64,000 nucleotides of DNA from JAHWKV01 sp040905365. Lineage in GTDB: Bacteria; Actinomycetota; CADDZG01; JAHWKV01. Below are positions 42,834 to 51,507 of the stretch, one piece after another (position 1 is the first letter of the stretch; each line of letters opens with the position of its first letter). A program made the translations under genes and the position numbers. The notes under the pieces were generated by a model. The model searched no databases, was not told where the DNA came from, and saw only the letters and a program-made list of their open reading frames with translations. The stretch covers positions 1 through 64,000 of the forward strand of contig JBBDRQ010000077.1 of the NCBI GenBank assembly GCA_040905365.1, written 5' to 3'.

Positions 42834-44126
42834 TCAGGACCGAATGGCCGAAGCGAAGACCCCGAGGCAGTCGTCGAGCTGCTCATCGGTGATCACCGCA
42901 GGAACCAGGTGCCTGAGCACGTTTCCGTCCGCGCCGGCGCCGACGGCGATCACGCCGCCGTCGAGGATCGCGGCACGAAAGGAATCCAGGTCCCGCGGGG
43001 AGTGGAACTGGGTCCCCACCATGCTTCCGAGTCCCCGCACATTTTCGACCAACCCGGCTTTGACCTGGCGCCGCCAGAAGGTTTTCAGCCGCTGCCCGAT
43101 GTCCGCGGCCCTCCGGGTGAGCCGCTCCTCCTCGATCACCTCCAGCACGGCCAAAGCAGCGGCTATCGCCACGGGATTGCCGGCATAGGTACCTCCCAGG
43201 GACCCTTCCGGCAGGCGGTCCATCAAATCCTCACGCCCTATCACCACCGACAGGGGTAGCCCCGCCGCGATCGACTTGCCCAGCAGGACGATGTCGGGGG
43301 CCGCCGCGAAGTGACTCGAGGCGAGAAACTTCCCCGTGCGCCCGTATCCGGTCTGGATCTCGTCGGCTATGAGCAGGGCGTCGTGACTGTGGCAGATTCG
43401 CTGCAAGCGCCCCAGAAACCCCCGGGGAGGCACAACAAATCCCCCCTCCCCCAGCATCGGCTCGACTACGGCCGCCGCAATCTGGCCCGTCGCGAACGCC
43501 TCGGCGGCCGCCGTCTCGAAGTCCTGCATGGTCGCCTGGTTGTAACCCGGATAGGGCAGCCGCACGATCTCCGCCGAGAACGGGCCGAAACCCCGTTTGT
43601 ACGGATCCTGACGGTCGGTGAGACTCAGAGCCATATACGTGCGGCCGTGAAACGCCCCCTCGAAGCACACGATTTTCGGTCTGCCCGTGACGTACCGGGC
43701 AATTTTGACGCCGTTCTCCACGGCCTCGGCTCCCGAGTTGAACAAAGCAACCTTGCGCTCACCACCGCACAGCCAGCCAAGCCGATCCGCCAGGTCCGCG
43801 TAGTTCTCGTAGGACGAGACGCTGTAGTCGGTGTGCACAAAGCGCACGGCCTGCGTCTTTATTGCAGCACTGACGTGCGGATGCGAGTGCCCCACGGTCA
43901 GGCACCCCAAACCGGCTGTGAAGTCCGCTAAAACATTGCCGTCCACGTCCTCGACCAGAGCCCCGCGGCCGCGCGACACGAAGACGGTACCGTACGGCTG
44001 CACCGCAGCCGCGACCGAGCGTGCCGCGGCTTTGGCAAGCTGCTGCGAACGGGGTCCGGGCACCGGCGTCGTGACTCGGATCGAGCCGTTGACCAACGGG
44101 TTGACGGAGCTAGTCACGGCCGCCAT
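42834..44126 (-). CDS. Class III aminotransferase (4-aminobutyrate/ornithine-type)
   Basis: PLP fold-type I enzyme of 430 residues. NSGAEAVENGVKIAR binds the PLP phosphate, FEGAFHGRTYMALSLT is a family segment, DEIQTGYGRTG holds the conserved Asp, and the PLP Lys is in LLGKSIAAGLPLS. It is closest in pattern to GABA aminotransferases; acetylornithine or other omega-amino acids are possible substrates. It lies between rpiB and sua5, not part of the mycobacterial gene order here. A 144-base gap upstream contains the terminator of the previous operon. Confidence 0.85.
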   Translation of the reverse strand: MAAVTSSVNPLVNGSIRVTTPVPGPRSQQLAKAAARSVAAAVQPYGTVFVSRGRGALVEDVDGNVLADFTAGLGCLTVGHSHPHVSAAIKTQAVRFVHTDYSVSSYENYADLADRLGWLCGGERKVALFNSGAEAVENGVKIARYVTGRPKIVCFEGAFHGRTYMALSLTDRQDPYKRGFGPFSAEIVRLPYPGYNQATMQDFETAAAEAFATGQIAAAVVEPMLGEGGFVVPPRGFLGRLQRICHSHDALLIADEIQTGYGRTGKFLASSHFAAAPDIVLLGKSIAAGLPLSVVIGREDLMDRLPEGSLGGTYAGNPVAIAAALAVLEVIEEERLTRRAADIGQRLKTFWRRQVKAGLVENVRGLGSMVGTQFHSPRDLDSFRAAILDGGVIAVGAGADGNVLRHLVPAVITDEQLDDCLGVFASAIRS

Positions 44127-44248
44127 CGCCGCCCTCTACCGGCAAGTCGGTATCTCAGTTGGGACATCTGCCCGTCCTGTACCACCTCTGCCGCATCGTG
44201 AAACTCGTTGTCCGACGCATCGATTTCCAGCTTACAAGCGATTTACCC

Positions 44249-44269
44249 ACCCGGGCCGACGGCCCGGGT
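44249..44269 (-). terminator. Hairpin after sua5
   Basis: ACCCGGGCC pairs perfectly with GGCCCGGGT around a 3-base loop, starting two bases after the sua5 stop on the minus strand. No U-tract follows. It probably ends the prfA-prmC-sua5 operon. Confidence 0.6.
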
Positions 44270-44270
44270 A

Positions 44271-44837
44271 CTAGGGACGCAGCGTTCGGGCCTCCCCGAT
44301 CAGCGAGATCACCTCGGACGGCTCCGACTCCAACGTGCCGCCGTCGACATACAGATCGGGCCCGTTTCCCAGCTCGGCCAGCACCTCCGCCAGCGTGTGT
44401 CCCGTGGCCTTGCCGGCGGGGTTGGCGCTGGTGCCGGCCAACGGACCGGTCTGCCGCAGCAACTCCAGCGCAAATGGGTGGTCGGGGATCCTAAGACCAA
44501 CGGTGGTCCCGTCGCCGCCGACGTCGGGCAGATCGTGCAGAACTTCCAATACGAGCGTCACCGCACCCGGCCACCGGCTCACCGCCGTCTCCAGAGCGTA
44601 AGTGGAGAAATCCGCGAAGGTCCGGGCTGTCTTGATGTCGCCGACCAGTATCGGCAGGGGCTTAGAGCGCGGCCGCTGCTTGATCTTGAAGATCCGGTCG
44701 ACGGCCTGCGGTCGGTCCAACCTGGCCACCAAGCCGTAAACGGTGTCGGTCGGAACCACGAGGACGCCTCCGTCCGCGAGCATCCGCACCGCTTTGGGCA
44801 GAGTCGCCTTGGAAGTGCTCGACAGGATGGTGGCTAT
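44271..44837 (-). CDS. L-threonylcarbamoyladenylate synthase (Sua5/YrdC/YwlC)
   Basis: Makes the activated intermediate for the t6A37 modification of ANN-decoding tRNAs. YrdC-domain signatures: GGVLVVPTDTVYGL, KIKQRPRSKPLPIL and the AGTSANPAGKATGHT loop. No canonical start gives a complete first helix: the frame passes an ATA at 44835-44837 that overlaps the prmC stop as ATAG and has GGGAG six bases upstream, while the first ATG lies inside the domain. I take the ATA as a tentative start. A weaker option is an in-frame GTG or ATG about 45 bases later. Order prfA-prmC-sua5 is conserved in actinobacteria. Confidence 0.88.
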   Translation of the reverse strand: MATILSSTSKATLPKAVRMLADGGVLVVPTDTVYGLVARLDRPQAVDRIFKIKQRPRSKPLPILVGDIKTARTFADFSTYALETAVSRWPGAVTLVLEVLHDLPDVGGDGTTVGLRIPDHPFALELLRQTGPLAGTSANPAGKATGHTLAEVLAELGNGPDLYVDGGTLESEPSEVISLIGEARTLRP

Positions 44838-45679
44838 TGCTTGCTCCCTTCGATGATTCTGGCTCGACCCGCTAAATCCTTTGTGATCGTAACGCCTTGA
44901 AAACACTGTTCCACGGCAAGTTTGAGCCTTTCGGCCTGGGCGGGTCCGCTTTCTACGACCAGTGCTCCGTTGGGGCGCAGCCAATCGAGGGCCTCGGCTA
45001 TCAGCCGGATTGAAACCTCCAGCCCGTCGTTACCGCACACCAGGGCATCGGCCGGCTCGTGGTCCCGCACATCGGCAGGGGCTTGCGCGTACTCGGCCTC
45101 GGACAGGTAAGGAGGATTCGAGACGACCAGGTCGCAGCGGCCCCGCAGCTCGTCGGGCAGTCCCGCCAACAGGTCGCATTCAACAAGATTCACATTCGCG
45201 GCTTTCAGCCCGTCGACATTGCGGCGGGCCCACTCGAGGGCCTCGGCGCTGACGTCGGTGGCCCAGATCCGCCCGTCGCTGCGGTGAGAGGCCAGGTACA
45301 GGGCAATGGCCCCGGAGCCGGTGCCTACGTCCACCACAACCGGGTCCGAAACCCCGTCCAGACGCCGCAGGCAGCGCTGGGCCACCAACTCGGTCTCGGG
45401 CCGCGGCACCAGGACGCCCGGACCGACCACAAGCTCCAGATCGCAGAAAGCCTGGGTACCGGTCACGTACTGCAAAGGTGCGCCGGCTCGGCGTGATGAC
45501 GCCGCCCGCTGTAAAGCGGAGGCCTGCCCATAGCTCAGCTCCGCACTTAGGTCTGCGTACAGCTCAACTCGGCTGCAGCCGAGCACGTGTCGCAACAGCA
45601 GCTCGGCTTCGACCCGGGCGCTGGGCGTACCCAGGTTCTGCGCCAACCGCTCCAGGGCCCGGCCGCGGGTGTAGGACAC
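44834..45679 (-). CDS. prmC: Peptide chain release factor N5-glutamine methyltransferase
   Basis: Methylates the Gln of the GGQ motif in release factors RF1 and RF2. SAM-binding motif VVDVGTGSGAIAL and the catalytic NPPY in VVSNPPYLSEAEY are present, with an N-terminal helical domain. 281 residues from a GTG start. It lies ten bases after prfA, its substrate's gene. Confidence 0.94.
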   Translation of the reverse strand: MSYTRGRALERLAQNLGTPSARVEAELLLRHVLGCSRVELYADLSAELSYGQASALQRAASSRRAGAPLQYVTGTQAFCDLELVVGPGVLVPRPETELVAQRCLRRLDGVSDPVVVDVGTGSGAIALYLASHRSDGRIWATDVSAEALEWARRNVDGLKAANVNLVECDLLAGLPDELRGRCDLVVSNPPYLSEAEYAQAPADVRDHEPADALVCGNDGLEVSIRLIAEALDWLRPNGALVVESGPAQAERLKLAVEQCFQGVTITKDLAGRARIIEGSKQ

Positions 45680-45688
45680 CGGACGGAG

Positions 45689-46759
45689 CTACTCCTGCTC
45701 GGAAGAGAGCTGTTCGGCCCTGAGCTTGGTGATAAGGGCGTCGATAAACGGGTCCAGCCCGCCGCCCATGACCTCGGGAACATTGTGCACCGAAACCTTC
45801 ACGCGGTGGTCCGTCACCCGGTTCTGCGGAAAGTTGTAGGTGCGCACCTTCTCGGACCGGTCCACGCTGCGCACCTGGCTCCTACGTGCGGCCGAATCCT
45901 CGCTCGCCCGGCGGTCGAGCTCGGCCTGCAGCATCCGCGACCGCATGATCCGCTTGGCCTTCTCCCGGTTCTGCAGCTGCGACTTCTCATCCTGGCAGGT
46001 CACCACGATCCCGGTAGGCACATGGGTCAACCGCACCGCTGAATCGGTGGTGTTTACCGACTGTCCGCCCGGGCCCGACGAGCGAAAGACGTCCCATTTG
46101 AGGTCGTTATCGTCGATCTCGACGTCCACTTCCTCGGCCTCCGGCATGACCAGGACCCCAACCGCAGAGGTGTGCAGCCGGCCCTGGGACTCGGTTTCGG
46201 GCACCCGCTGCACCCGGTGCACACCGGCCTCGTGCTTCATCCGCGAGTACGCGCCCTTGCCCTTGATCGCAAATGTGATCTCCCGGTATCCGCCGAGAGT
46301 GGATGGGGTCGATGACAGAATTTCGGTCCGCCAGCCGTGGTGCTGCGCATAGCTCTCGTACATACGGAACAGCTCGCCGGCGAACAGAGCCGACTCGTCG
46401 CCGCCCTCCCCCGCCTTGATCTCCACCAAGACGTCTTTGGAATCGTTGGGGTCGGTGGGGACCAGCAGCGCCTTGAGCTCCTCCTCGTACTTGGCCGCCA
46501 GCCCCTGTTGGTGCTCGATCTCCAACTCCGCCAGCTCCCGCATGTCCGGATCGGACGACTCGGCCAGCAGCTTCTTGGCCGACGCCACCTCGTCCTGCGC
46601 AGCTTTGTACTTGCGAAAGGTGAGCACGGTGGGTTCGAGCTCGGCATTTTGCTTACCCAGCTCGCGCAGCTTCTCCGGCTTCGAAGTCACCTCGGGATCC
46701 ATGAGCTGAGCCTGTATCTGCTCGTACGTGGACTCCAGCTCGCTCAATTTTTCAAACAT
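45689..46759 (-). CDS. prfA: Peptide chain release factor 1
   Basis: Recognises UAA and UAG stop codons. The catalytic loop is GPGGQSVNTTDSAVR with the GGQ motif methylated by PrmC; the anticodon-like tripeptide region is in the segment VQRVPETESQGRLHTS, shortly before. 356 residues, normal length. It starts the prfA-prmC-sua5 operon. Confidence 0.97.
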   Translation of the reverse strand: MFEKLSELESTYEQIQAQLMDPEVTSKPEKLRELGKQNAELEPTVLTFRKYKAAQDEVASAKKLLAESSDPDMRELAELEIEHQQGLAAKYEEELKALLVPTDPNDSKDVLVEIKAGEGGDESALFAGELFRMYESYAQHHGWRTEILSSTPSTLGGYREITFAIKGKGAYSRMKHEAGVHRVQRVPETESQGRLHTSAVGVLVMPEAEEVDVEIDDNDLKWDVFRSSGPGGQSVNTTDSAVRLTHVPTGIVVTCQDEKSQLQNREKAKRIMRSRMLQAELDRRASEDSAARRSQVRSVDRSEKVRTYNFPQNRVTDHRVKVSVHNVPEVMGGGLDPFIDALITKLRAEQLSSEQE

Positions 46760-46826
46760 AGATGTCAGTATCCAACCGAATCAAAGGGCGCGAAGACATC
46801 AACAGTGTTGCAGATCGCGACGCCGT

Positions 46827-47819
46827 CTAGGCGGGCTCTATACCAGGCTCTCGGCCCAGAAACCCACCGGACTCCGCCGGCCGCACCTCGTAGTTACGAG
46901 CCTGCTCTGCGGCATCGGCCTCCACCCGGGCGATTACAGCCTCCATCGCCTTGATGGCCACCTCTATCTGATCGTGGGTCGGAGGGCGGGTGGTGATCTT
47001 TTGCATGGCCAGTCCGGGAAGGCTCGCCGCCTTGAAGAACCAGGACTTCTCGTTCTTACCTGCGGCCCGGATTACTTCATAAGCGGTTCCGGCCACCAGC
47101 GGGATCATCAGGATGCGGGCGCCGAGCTTTACGGCGAGCGGGCTGCCCATCAGTAAGATGTCGGCCGCCAGGTGACCCACCACGCTGACCGCCATGACGA
47201 TAAACAGAAAGTTGGTGCCGCACCTGACGTGCAACGTCGAGTAGGTGTCGATGACCTTGGGATCCATCGGATCGTCGTTCTCGTAGGCGTAGATGGTCTT
47301 GTGCTCGGCCCCGTGAAATTGAAAGACCCTGCGTACGTCGGGGATCAAGGAGATCATCAGAATGTAGCCGAGAAAAAAGGATATGCGGATCAAGCCCTCG
47401 ACCAGGTTGTGCGCGACGTCGCCTTCGATCCCAAGTTGGTTTCCGCCCCACTTGGACAGGAACGCCGGAATGATGATGAAAGCCGCCAAGATAACCGGCA
47501 GCCCGAATCCCAGGGTGTAGTTGAGAACCTTCTCCGCGGACTCGACGTCCTCCTCGGAGTCCTCCTCCTCCTCGAGGGAGTAGGCCGCCGACATCTTGAG
47601 CGCCTTGGCGCCTATGAGCAGCGATTCGAGCAACACCCAAACGCCGCGCATGAAGGGCCGCCTGGTCCAACCGTGACTTTGGGGGTAAATGGGCAGCGGA
47701 TAATCGTGGACGACTATCTCTTTGTTGGGTTTGCGTACCGCAACGGCCCAGGTCTTGGGTCCGCGCATCATTACCCCCTCTATGACGGCTTGGCCGCCAA
47801 TCGAGGGCTTAGAGGCCAT
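46827..47819 (-). CDS. DUF1385 membrane protein (YqhQ-like)
   Basis: The family signature GGQAVIEGVMMRGP opens the protein; QFHGAEHKTIYAYE and TLHVRCGTNFLFIV are the other hallmark segments, with conserved His and Cys that suggest metal binding. About five membrane helices. An acidic EEEEDSEEDVESAE stretch and a longer C-terminal tail are less usual. DUF1385 genes are commonly found between rpmE and prfA, as here. The function is unknown. The ATG comes two bases after the rpmE stop. Confidence 0.92.
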   Translation of the reverse strand: MASKPSIGGQAVIEGVMMRGPKTWAVAVRKPNKEIVVHDYPLPIYPQSHGWTRRPFMRGVWVLLESLLIGAKALKMSAAYSLEEEEDSEEDVESAEKVLNYTLGFGLPVILAAFIIIPAFLSKWGGNQLGIEGDVAHNLVEGLIRISFFLGYILMISLIPDVRRVFQFHGAEHKTIYAYENDDPMDPKVIDTYSTLHVRCGTNFLFIVMAVSVVGHLAADILLMGSPLAVKLGARILMIPLVAGTAYEVIRAAGKNEKSWFFKAASLPGLAMQKITTRPPTHDQIEVAIKAMEAVIARVEADAAEQARNYEVRPAESGGFLGREPGIEPA

Positions 47820-47821
47820 GA

Positions 47822-48031
47822 TCAGGCGTTGGCGCGTTTGCCGTACTTACGCTCAAACCGCTCGATCCGGCCTCCGGTGTCCACCATCTTCTGCTTGCCG
47901 GTGTAGAACGGATGGCACTGCGAGCACAGCTCGGTGTGAAGCTCTTTTTGGGTTGAACGGGTCTCAAAAGTGTTCCCGCAAGAACAGTGAACCGTCGCCA
48001 GCACATAGTCTGGGTGGATTCCCGCTTTCAT
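47822..48031 (-). CDS. rpmE: Ribosomal protein bL31 (zinc-binding form)
   Basis: MKAGIHPDYVLATVHCSCG begins the protein; the four zinc-ligand cysteines are in HCSCG and LCSQCHPFYTG, so this is the C+ form that holds zinc. 69 residues. ATG at 48031 follows AAGGAG; the frame upstream is not conserved. Confidence 0.97.
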   Translation of the reverse strand: MKAGIHPDYVLATVHCSCGNTFETRSTQKELHTELCSQCHPFYTGKQKMVDTGGRIERFERKYGKRANA

Positions 48032-48127
48032 AATTTCTCCTTGAATTGCGTCCGTTCGAGAGTAGCACAGGGACAAAACGCAAAAGTTTCGCCTGGGTTC
48101 GGAACACATTAAACGCAGCGGCGGAGT

Positions 48128-48133
48128 TAGGAT
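48128..48133 (+). promoter_or_regulatory. -10 box of a probable leaderless sufS transcript
   Basis: TAGGAT ends seven bases before the ATG at 48141 and no ribosome binding site is present. This fits a transcript starting at or next to the start codon. Confidence 0.45.
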
Positions 48134-48140
48134 CATAGGT

Positions 48141-49361
48141 ATGGATGCGCAATCGATTCGCGAGGATTTCCCGGTCCTGAATCAACAGGTCAACGGTCAT
48201 CCCCTCGTTTACCTGGACAACGGGGCTACTTCTCAACGTCCGCGCGCCGTTACCGAGGCGGTCAGCAGATTTGACGAGCACGACAACTCCAACGTACATC
48301 GCTCCGTCCACACCCTGGGTCAACGAGCCACCGATCTGTTCGAGGGGGCCCGCACCAAGGTAGCCGAACTGCTCGGCGCGCCCAGCGACCGGTCCGTGAT
48401 CTTCACCAGATCGGCCACCGAGAGCCTGAACCTCGTCGCCTACGCATGGGGCCGCCACCACCTGACGCCCGGCGATGAGGTGCTGGTAACGGAGATGGAG
48501 CATCACTCCAACATCGTGTCGTGGCAGCTCGCCTGCCAGGACACCGGGGCCACCATCCGGGCCATTCCGGTGACCGAGGACGGCTTGCTGGACATGGACG
48601 CCTATGAGCGAATGCTGTCCCCGAAGACCAAGGTCGTCGGCGTCACCCACGTCTCCAACGTGCTCGGCACCATCAACCCCGTGGCACAAATCGCGGCCAA
48701 GGCGCACGACGTCGGCGCCCTTGTGGTTTGCGACGGCGCCCAAGCCGTGCCGCACATGGAGGTAAAGGTTGCCGAACTGGACTGCGACTTCTACGCGGGC
48801 ACCGGCCACAAGATGTGCGGTCCAACCGGAATCGGGTTCCTATGGGGACGCGAGCAGGTGCTGGAGGACATGCACCCGTTCCACGGCGGCGGAGAGATGA
48901 TCCTGGACGTGTGGATAGACGGCGCCACCTACAACGAGGTGCCCTACAAATTTGAAGCCGGCACCCCGCCCATCGCCCAAGCGGTCGGGTTGGGCGCGGC
49001 GATCGACTACCTGAACGCCATCGGGATGAAGGCGGTACGCGACCACGAGGTCGAAATCACCCGCTACGCTCTACAGCGCTTGGGCGAGCTCCCGGGCATG
49101 AAGATTTACGGGCCGACCGACGCCGAGCACAAGGCGGGCCTGGTCTCTTTCAACATCGGCGACATCCACCCCCACGACGTAGGTACGATACTGGACGGCG
49201 AAGGAGTGGCGATCCGGGCCGGTCACCACTGCGCCAAGCCCTTGATGAGAAAGTTGGGGGTCAGCGCGACCAACCGTGCTTCTTTTTACATCTACAACAC
49301 TCAGAGTGATGTCGACGCCCTCGTTGACGCCCTGCGGAGTTGCAACCGGATGTTCGGCTAA
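48141..49361 (+). CDS. sufS: Cysteine desulfurase, class II (SufS)
   Basis: Supplies sulfur for iron-sulfur cluster assembly by the SUF system. PLP Lys in GTGHKMCGPTG; active-site Cys364 in RAGHHCAKPL, the class II form. Conserved N-terminal YLDNGATSQRP and NVHRSVHTLG. It is followed after 14 bases by sufU, its zinc-dependent activator and sulfur acceptor in Gram-positive bacteria. The sufBCD scaffold genes are not in the window. Confidence 0.96.
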   Translation: MDAQSIREDFPVLNQQVNGHPLVYLDNGATSQRPRAVTEAVSRFDEHDNSNVHRSVHTLGQRATDLFEGARTKVAELLGAPSDRSVIFTRSATESLNLVAYAWGRHHLTPGDEVLVTEMEHHSNIVSWQLACQDTGATIRAIPVTEDGLLDMDAYERMLSPKTKVVGVTHVSNVLGTINPVAQIAAKAHDVGALVVCDGAQAVPHMEVKVAELDCDFYAGTGHKMCGPTGIGFLWGREQVLEDMHPFHGGGEMILDVWIDGATYNEVPYKFEAGTPPIAQAVGLGAAIDYLNAIGMKAVRDHEVEITRYALQRLGELPGMKIYGPTDAEHKAGLVSFNIGDIHPHDVGTILDGEGVAIRAGHHCAKPLMRKLGVSATNRASFYIYNTQSDVDALVDALRSCNRMFG

Positions 49362-49375
49362 GGAGGGCAGCCTTT

Positions 49376-49822
49376 TTGAGCGATCTTGAAGACCTATACA
49401 AAGAAGTGATTCTCGACCATTACCGGTCGCCGAGGAACCGCAACAAGCTCGAGTCGGCCGACGTCCACCTGCACCGCGACAACCCGCTGTGCGGTGACGA
49501 GATAGACCTGTACGTCGAAATCGAAGACGGCAAGGTCACCGGCGTCGGTTTCGAGGGCAGGGGTTGCTCGATTTCCCAAGCCTCGGTGTCGATGATGACC
49601 GAGAAGCTCAAGGGCCTGTCGGTGGCTGAGGCCGAGGAGCTGGCCAACACGTTCAAGTCGATGATGCAGGGCGAAGAACCGCAAGACTCCGAATCACTCG
49701 GCGACCTGTTGGCGCTGCAAGGAGTGCAGAAATACCCCGTAAGAATCAAGTGCGCGCTGCTCGGATGGAACACGTTCCTCGAAGGCTTGAAGCTGCACAG
49801 CGAGAAGCACGGGGAATCCTAG
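49376..49822 (+). CDS. sufU: SufU-type sulfurtransferase for SufS
   Basis: 148 residues with the zinc ligands of SufU: Cys and Asp in NPLCGDEIDLY, Cys in GRGCSISQAS and Cys in RIKCALLGW. The Gly-rich insert between the second and third cysteines that separates SufU from IscU is present. The TTG start at 49376 gives the classical SDLEDLYKEVILDHYRSPRN opening and follows AGGAGGG by eight bases. Paired with sufS. Confidence 0.95.
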   Translation: MSDLEDLYKEVILDHYRSPRNRNKLESADVHLHRDNPLCGDEIDLYVEIEDGKVTGVGFEGRGCSISQASVSMMTEKLKGLSVAEAEELANTFKSMMQGEEPQDSESLGDLLALQGVQKYPVRIKCALLGWNTFLEGLKLHSEKHGES

Positions 49823-49826
49823 TCGG

Positions 49827-50768
49827 CTAGTGTACGGTTCGCAGCATTAACTCCCGGGGGCCCGGCTCCAGATACGTCTGCATATGAAACATCGGGTGCT
49901 CGGATATCCGTACGTAGTGCCGCAGCAGGGTTACCGGCACGGCCAGAGGCACCACCGACTGACGGTATTCCTGTAGCGAGCGGGCAACTTCCTTCTGCGC
50001 AGTGGGTTCCAGGTCTGCCTTAATTGCGGTAAATACCGACTTCATCACCCCCATGTGAGCGACCCGCGTAACGGGGGTGGCTATCGAATCCATGAAGCTC
50101 GCCAGGTACTGTTCGCACAGCTCGTCGTACGAGACTTCCCCCGCCTGCTCGAAAACCCGGCCCACCTGGTCGTGGGCATCGGCGGAGTGTGCTTCTAGTT
50201 GCAACCTGGCCTGAGCGTGGGACATAACCAGCTGGCCGACGCTACGCGGCTGGCTCATGAACGTCATCTGCCGGTCGTAGGCAAACATGCGCTCGACGAA
50301 GTTCTGCAGCTTGGCCTCGTCGGCCAGGTCCGTTTCCTCCACAGCGGGCAGACCGGGCAACGCCTTGATCAGCTCTGCAGCGAAAAGACCTTTCGATGTC
50401 GAACCGCCCTCTCCCTGGACCGCTACGTCCAAGCCGCAGCTGGGCGAACGGCTCTTGAGCACGTAGCCCCGAAGCTGCGCATCGGACAGCTCATCCACCC
50501 GTTCAATCGCGTAACCCTGCATCGTATCGGTGTAGTCGGCGCCCGACGAAGTTCCGACCATCCGCAGATCTGACTCGGAGGATTCCAACTGCACGGTTTC
50601 CCGCGGAACGCCCATACCGGCCTCCACCTCCGGGCAGACCGGCACGAGCTCGAAATGCATCCCTAGACGGTCCACCACGGCGTGGTTGAGCTTGTCGGCC
50701 CCGTCGTAGCGGACGGCGTCACCGACGAGGCACTGGGAGACGCCTATCTTCAAAGTTTCTGCTGGCAT
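49827..50768 (-). CDS. DUF523 + DUF1722 protein (YbgA-like)
   Basis: The N-terminal half is DUF523, with conserved cysteines in VSQCLVGDAVRYDG, PVCPEVEAGMG and SPSCGL, possibly metal or FeS ligands. The C-terminal half is DUF1722 (LVMSHAQARLQ, HMGVMKSVF, YVRISEHPMF). This fusion occurs in many bacteria, often near photolyase genes, though none is present here. Function unknown; a role in nucleoside or stress metabolism has been suggested only by association. Confidence 0.9.
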   Translation of the reverse strand: MPAETLKIGVSQCLVGDAVRYDGADKLNHAVVDRLGMHFELVPVCPEVEAGMGVPRETVQLESSESDLRMVGTSSGADYTDTMQGYAIERVDELSDAQLRGYVLKSRSPSCGLDVAVQGEGGSTSKGLFAAELIKALPGLPAVEETDLADEAKLQNFVERMFAYDRQMTFMSQPRSVGQLVMSHAQARLQLEAHSADAHDQVGRVFEQAGEVSYDELCEQYLASFMDSIATPVTRVAHMGVMKSVFTAIKADLEPTAQKEVARSLQEYRQSVVPLAVPVTLLRHYVRISEHPMFHMQTYLEPGPRELMLRTVH

Positions 50769-50834
50769 GGCACCAGATTACCTAAAACAAGCCTTTTGGA
50801 TGCAAGCCTGTGTCATCCGCGCGGCTGTGGATGG

Positions 50835-50856
50835 TATACACCGTAGTGATCGATCA
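50835..50856 (+). promoter_or_regulatory. Possible -10 box and operator before the metallothionein-like gene
   Basis: TATACA (50835-50840) is followed six bases later by the perfect palindrome TGATCGATCA (50847-50856), where a repressor bound over the transcription start would act. The -35 region is weak. The pair sits in the 139-base gap between divergent genes. Confidence 0.35.
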
Positions 50857-50907
50857 GTCGTATCGTTGACGCCACACGGCCGCTCCGGCGGCCTAGAGGA
50901 GGCAAGG

Positions 50908-51048
50908 ATGGCTCAAAAGTGCGGACACGAAGGGTGCAAATGCGAGGCTAGGGAGGACGGTTTTTGCAGTGACTACTGCCAACGTCACGGCACTAAAGAA
51001 AATCACAAGGCACACGCGTGCGACTGCGGCCACGCCAAATGCACCTAA
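50908..51048 (+). CDS. Small Cys/His-rich metallothionein-like protein
   Basis: 46 residues with eight Cys (5, 10, 12, 20, 24, 38, 40, 45) and five His (7, 27, 33, 36, 42). The pattern CGHEGCKC ... FCSDYC ... CDCGHAKC resembles cyanobacterial SmtA-type metallothioneins, which bind zinc, cadmium or copper. The ATG has a strong AGAGGAGG before it, and a longer upstream frame is not needed. It precedes a VOC-family gene by 15 bases. A zinc-ribbon protein is the alternative. Confidence 0.8.
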   Translation: MAQKCGHEGCKCEAREDGFCSDYCQRHGTKENHKAHACDCGHAKCT

Positions 51049-51063
51049 GGACCGGCCGCGCCC

Positions 51064-51483
51064 ATGTCGAGCCTTGAGGACCGCCCGGTGTTAGGTCTGG
51101 CCGAAATCGTCCTGTGGACCCATCACCCCGAGCGGACCCTGGCCTTTTACCGGGACGTCTTCGGCTTGCAACTAATCTCCGAGCCCGACTTCCAGGCCAA
51201 GTTTCTAAGCGCCGGCGAGGGACCGGCGGGGGTGCCCGAGATGATCGTGCTCATGCCGCACCCGGACGTCGGGTCCTCGTTTCCCGCCGACAAGCCCTCC
51301 CGGGTTCTGCATCACCTGGCGTTTGCCGTGGCTGCGCATCGCTACGCTGAGCTCGAAGAACGGTGCAAGCAGGAGGGTCTTCAGGTTCGACAGGGCGTTC
51401 ACCCGGTACTAAAGGATGTGCGTACCTTCTACGTCGACGACCCCGAGGGCAACGAGGTGGAAATAATCGCCCGCAACACCTGA
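51064..51483 (+). CDS. VOC superfamily (glyoxalase/dioxygenase-fold) protein
   Basis: A 139-residue two-module VOC fold: strand IVLWTHHPERTLAFYRDVFGL, central HHLAFAV with a metal-ligand His, and FYVDDPEGNEVEII ending with the conserved Glu. Such proteins include glyoxalase I, antibiotic-binding proteins and dioxygenases; the substrate is not evident. The 15-base gap after the metallothionein-like gene suggests one transcript. Confidence 0.88.
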   Translation: MSSLEDRPVLGLAEIVLWTHHPERTLAFYRDVFGLQLISEPDFQAKFLSAGEGPAGVPEMIVLMPHPDVGSSFPADKPSRVLHHLAFAVAAHRYAELEERCKQEGLQVRQGVHPVLKDVRTFYVDDPEGNEVEIIARNT

Positions 51484-51507
51484 GCGCCGAGCCGACAAGG
51501 AGGTTAC

